Below are positions 60,931-64,000 of a DNA stretch of 64,000 nt, piece after piece. The stretch lies in assembly GCA_030407085.1 (NCBI GenBank), contig CM059586.1, positions 34,273,501 to 34,337,500 on the forward strand, given 5' to 3'. The DNA is from Trichopria drosophilae (Eukaryota > Arthropoda > Insecta > Hymenoptera > Diapriidae). Numbering within the stretch: the stretch's first letter is position 1; each line of letters opens with the position of its first letter. The translations under genes and the position numbers were made by a program. A model generated the notes under the pieces. That model saw only the letters and a program-made list of their open reading frames with translations, had not been told where the DNA came from and searched no databases.

Positions 60931-60980
60931 AAATGTGTTTACTAAAACGGATTGGACGTAAATGTTTGTTTATTTCCAAG

Positions 60981-61157
60981 GTATTCTGTGGTAAAATTCC
61001 AAAGGATATGTTTGAAGACGAATTAATACCGTTATTCGAAAAGTGTGGCAAAATTTGGGATCTGCGGCTGATGATGGATCCGATGACCGGTACAAATAGG
61101 GGATACGCTTTCATTACATTCATAAATAGGGAAGCAGCCCAACAAGCGGTCCGAGAG
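60981..61157 (+). CDS. Syp: Syp coding exon 3: most of RRM1
   Basis: 59 codons, phase 0 at both ends, after acceptor TTTATTTCCAAG and before donor GAG|GTATGG. It encodes the first RNA-recognition motif from beta-1 to helix 2. RNP2-like VFCGKIP opens the exon. FEDELIPLFEKCGKIWDLRL forms helix 1 and beta-2. MMDPMTGTNRGYAFITF contains a perfect RNP1 octamer, RGYAFITF, with aromatics for base stacking. INREAAQQAVRE is helix 2. Beta-4 of RRM1 lies in the next exon, of which two alternative versions exist. The third RNP2 residue is Cys where vertebrate SYNCRIP has Val (from memory). Residues are about 167-225 of the protein. The acceptor lies about 50 bp after a repeat fragment at 60818-60930. Confidence 0.96.
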
Positions 61158-62432
61158 GTATGGAACTTTGACTAATTCTGTATAGGGCTGTACTTTCTCC
61201 ATATCACATACAATCTTATCTTTTCTCACTCCCCTTAATATTCACAATTGTTGATCTGAATATATTGGATGTGTTTATTTATTTATTCTTTACAAAATTT
61301 CTAGAAATGTTACAAAAATGTTATTGCGACCAAAGTCTGTTATTGTTCGTAACGTCTGACTGTCATTGAAATTGTAAATGTACGTAACTATACCTGACTT
61401 GCAGTTATACGTTTTGAACAACTTTTTTATGTGGTTTGTTCTGTCTTTGCATAGACTCCAGTAGTAGATGTATTTTCAAAACTAGAGAAGTAATTCAATA
61501 TTAACGTCACGAACAGTCCACATATTTTCAATAACTTTACATAAATGTCCCTGACCATTTTTATTTGTATACATTCTTCAAGTATTATGTTCATACTAAC
61601 ATCCGACTTGTATCCCAACATACAAACATTTTTTGTGTTTTGTAACGAAGACTCAAGCACAGTATAAAAGAATTAACAATGTTCAACGGATGAGTTTCTT
61701 TTCCAGCTCTCCTCTTTGCTCAGTGGGCAAAATTGGGAGTGGAGAACCTTCCTGGACAAACAAAAACTAAAAAACAGAATTAAGAAAAATCTGTTTCAAT
61801 TGGTTAACTATGCATTCAACAAAATGTTGTTAATAGAAAATTATTGGACAGTGACAATTTTTGTAACAAAATTCTGCCAAAAACAAAAATCGATAATGTG
61901 AAACTCGTTCACAGGAGTGCAGTAAATGCACGCGAAATCGTGATTATACGCCGGTTTCATATCTTGTGAAGATTCGAGCTATAAAACTCGTATAATTTTC
62001 TTACTTTCATGCCATTTAAAATTTACTTCCGTTCCTATATTTTTTAATTTTAATTTTGTTGATAATTTTTCTCAACTTGAATCCTTAACGATTTATCAGT
62101 TTTTATTCAAGCCCGTTATTACAGTAGAACCTCTCTTATTCTAATTAGTAAAGTTTTTCAAGATGGCGCCGACCTCTCTTATTCTAATTTTCCCCTTACC
62201 CTGTGGGGGAACGATTAGAATAAGAGAGGCAATTAGAATAAGAGAGGTCCTACTGTATTGATTTTACGTCACCCGAATCTTTTCTTATTCCTTCTCGTCT
62301 ACTTTTTCCGTTTTTTAAAAAGATTACAATGAAAACATATCTTTTTCTTTATAAAAATTTTCTTTCTCTTTATGTGGACCGAGTCAGCGGAATAAAATTA
62401 GGCATGTGTGTGTTTTTTTCTTCATCCCACAG
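61158..62432 (+). other. Syp: Syp intron 3
   Basis: Intron between exon 3 and alternative exon 4a. It is AT-rich and contains one clear element, the pogo-like MITE at 62122-62255. I saw no further exon-like reading frame with family similarity. Confidence 0.8.
62122..62255. mobile_element. pogo-like MITE (TA-CAGTAGAACC... )
   Basis: A 134-bp element flanked by TA on both sides. Ends are CAGTAGAACCTCTCTTATTC and the complement of CAGTAGGACCTCTCTTATTC. The core word CTCTCTTATTCTAAT occurs four times: once at each end and once again internally from each side, so it folds into a nested hairpin. The centre carries CAAGATGGCGCC. Confidence 0.85.
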
Positions 62433-62568
62433 CTCGATAATTACGAAATAAAACCCGGCAAGAACCTCAAAGTAAACATTAGCGTTCCTAATCTACGACT
62501 TTTCGTGGGGAACATACCAAAGTCAAAAGGCAAAGAGGAGATCTTGGAGGAATTTGGTAAAGTAACAG
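62433..62568 (+). CDS. Syp: Syp alternative exon 4a: end of RRM1 and start of RRM2
   Basis: 136 nt: 45 codons plus one base (phase 0 in, phase 1 out), between acceptor TTCATCCCACAG and donor ACAG|GTAAAG. It encodes [20 protein letters not shown] (beta-4 of RRM1 and the inter-RRM linker), then [20 protein letters not shown] (RNP2, loop and helix 1 of RRM2) and GKVT. This version is the closer of the two to vertebrate SYNCRIP, which has SVANNRLFVGSIPK and EEFSKVT here (from memory). It leaves a split codon beginning with G. The near-identical exon at 63520-63655 has the same length and phases, so the two are interchangeable but not combinable. The acceptor tract contains a UGUGUGU run. Confidence 0.95.
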
Positions 62569-63519
62569 GTAAAGTGAATTCGAGGCGTGTGTTTACCTAC
62601 ACCTTAAATACCTACCTTTACCTGCCTTTTCATATTACCTTTTGCACTAGAGTAAACGATAAGAGAGTAGTAGCTTATAAGTAGTTGGTTTGCATCTCTG
62701 CTATGGAAGCTACTTTTTGACATACTTTATATATATATATCGGAGCGTCTAAGACTCGAGCGTGTCTAACGCGAGCTAAAATCACATACAGTCCTCGTTC
62801 TTGCATCATCGATTGTATGTGATCTGTTATGTACGTGGTACCTTCGACACTCCTTTTTCAAGAAAGATAAACTCTTGGTTGATCTCCTTGCCTCTCGGTT
62901 TATTAGTGAACAATGAAAAACCTCTCTGGTCCAAAATTTTCCTCTTTCTTTTAAGTCTAGTTTAAGACGTGTGTTTTAAGTATACATTTGTTTGTTTTGT
63001 AAGCTACTCTATTATTTTTATTTTTTGTATGTAAGGAAAGTTTTGTTATATCTCCCATCTCATTACATAGAATCTAGTTTTCGAAAGCTCAAAGTAAAGT
63101 TGTTAGAGTTTAATTAAAACTTTCGAACATTAGATCTAATATTCATGCCTAAGCTTGAAGCATGGGGATTCGGATAAGTCACGTGGACCACTGAGGCATG
63201 TGGTTCGCTAACAAACAAACAGGCAATCCTGCCCGTTCTGCATTTCATCCTTCCGAGTACTTGGTCATTCTTGATATCCTCTCATTTGCTGAGTCATTCA
63301 ATCCCTTACTTATTCCCCGTGTTCTCGAAGGTCACTTGTTCTTTCACACAAAAAAGAAAAGAAAAGAAAAAAATAAACATTAGAATAAAAAAAAAAACAA
63401 AAACTGAACCAAAGAAATTGTTAAAACATCCCTACACAAGTCAGTCACAGCCAATATAAGCAGTTGTAAATCGCAAAGACAAGCTTAATTGGCATTCTCC
63501 TTCCACGTTATTCTTACAG
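62569..63519 (+). other. Syp: Spacer intron between alternative Syp exons 4a and 4b
   Basis: 951 bp, so steric clash between the two exons cannot explain exclusive use. Two hairpins stand out: a perfect 10-bp stem ATCACATACA/TGTATGTGAT at 62781-62823, and an imperfect 16-bp stem at about 63072-63137 (ATCTAGTTTTCGAAAG against CTTTCGAACATTAGAT). A purine-rich run lies at about 63351-63410. No transposon was recognised here, in contrast with the other introns, which fits functional constraint (inference). Confidence 0.6.
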
Positions 63520-63655
63520 CTGAATGATTATGAGATTCGGAAAGGGAAAAAGATCGGTGTAACCGTATCTTATAACAATCATCGCTTGTTTGTGGGAAAT
63601 ATTCCAAAGAATCGAGACCGAGATGACTTGTTCGAAGAATTTACAAAGCACGCAC
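63520..63655 (+). CDS. Syp: Syp alternative exon 4b: second version of the RRM1/RRM2 junction
   Basis: 136 nt, 45 codons plus one base, with the same phases as exon 4a, between acceptor GTTATTCTTACAG and consensus donor CGCAC|GTAAGT. It encodes LNDYEIRKGKKIGVTVSYNN, then [20 protein letters not shown] and FTKHA. I count 22 of 45 residues identical to exon 4a; RLFVGNIPK (RNP2 of RRM2) is kept exactly, while the linker (KIGVTVSYNNH for [11 protein letters not shown]) and helix 1 (NRDRDDLFEEFTKHA for [15 protein letters not shown]) differ. Its split codon begins with C instead of G, so the next residue also differs (for example Pro versus Ala if the next exon starts with C). It is clearly coding, with conservative changes at family positions and intact splice sites. 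The gene continues beyond the window (RRM2 remainder, RRM3, RGG tail). Confidence 0.93.
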
Positions 63656-64000
63656 GTAAGTTTACTATTGACCTTAAGAATCGACGGGCAGAGAAAGTTT
63701 CTTTCCATATTAACATGAAAGAACATGAATGCGCGTATGAACGTGTTATGAATGGGAGGATGGAAGAAAGTTTCTTTTTTTTTTTTATGATTGTCAGAAG
63801 CCTAATACATACAATTTTGACCAAGAATATTCAAGAAATGGTCTGTTATTGTTACTTTACTTTCTCTTAATTTATCTTTGTTTTATTTTTATTTCGTTTC
63901 TGTGCGTCGGATCTGATTTTCAAAATCATTTCACCTTTGGAAGTTCAGAAAATGACAGTCTTCAACAAATTGTACTTGGTGTAATATGGAACCTGACTGA
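63656..64000 (+). other. Syp: Start of Syp intron after exon 4b (runs off the window)
   Basis: Begins GTAAGT. The exon 4b reading frame happens to stay open for another 70 codons, but the protein (long FFFF run, no RRM features) is clearly intronic. The rest of RRM2 is not in the window. Confidence 0.8.

Noticed and set aside
63656..63870. Read-through extension of Syp exon 4b
   Set aside because: Follows a consensus GTAAGT donor and lacks RRM2 sequence.

Overview
This is a visibly AT-rich stretch of an animal nuclear genome, almost certainly an insect. Three things point there: a spliced gene whose exons match the RNA-binding protein Syncrip/hnRNP Q-R (insect Syp), short arrays of the arthropod telomere unit TTAGG, and a dense load of short non-autonomous DNA transposons. 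I cannot fix the order from sequence alone; Hymenoptera is a reasonable guess but unproven.

Only one gene can be supported with confidence. Syp runs on the + strand from about 56.0 kb to beyond the right edge of the window. Coding exons lie at 56780-57169 (acidic N-terminal domain), 58129-58236 (linker), 60981-61157 (most of RRM1), then two look-alike exons of exactly 136 nt at 62433-62568 and 63520-63655. Both of the last two encode the end of RRM1 and the start of RRM2. Each starts in phase 0 and ends in phase 1, so using both or neither breaks the frame; they must be used one at a time. This is the most interesting biology in the window. Intron 2 and the other introns carry several fold-back elements and MITEs.

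Upstream, 41.7-44.5 kb is a CpG-rich island holding a probable non-coding first exon that ends at a good donor (43674), with a 43-codon small ORF. It could be an alternative Syp leader exon or belong to another gene. Smaller GC-rich patches at 46.65-47.24 and 49.08-49.47 kb stand out from the AT-rich spacer and may be regulatory or short exons.

The remaining ~40 kb is intergenic or long-intron DNA built from repeats: long inverted repeats (1.4-6.5, 7.1-7.6, 10.2-11.4, 20.6-20.9, 26.7-28.3, 39.9-40.6, 58.6-59.1, 59.8-60.5 kb), a family of five TA-flanked elements starting CAGT (pogo-like), a family of TA-flanked elements starting CACTG/CACAG followed by an A-run, a TTAA-flanked element, a 5'-truncated non-LTR retrotransposon (59.1-59.8 kb, minus strand), and three copies of one retroposon 3' end with a TTA-repeat tail. 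Most short open frames here are chance or repeat-derived; I list only those with recognisable content. No rRNA, intact tRNA or CRISPR array was seen.
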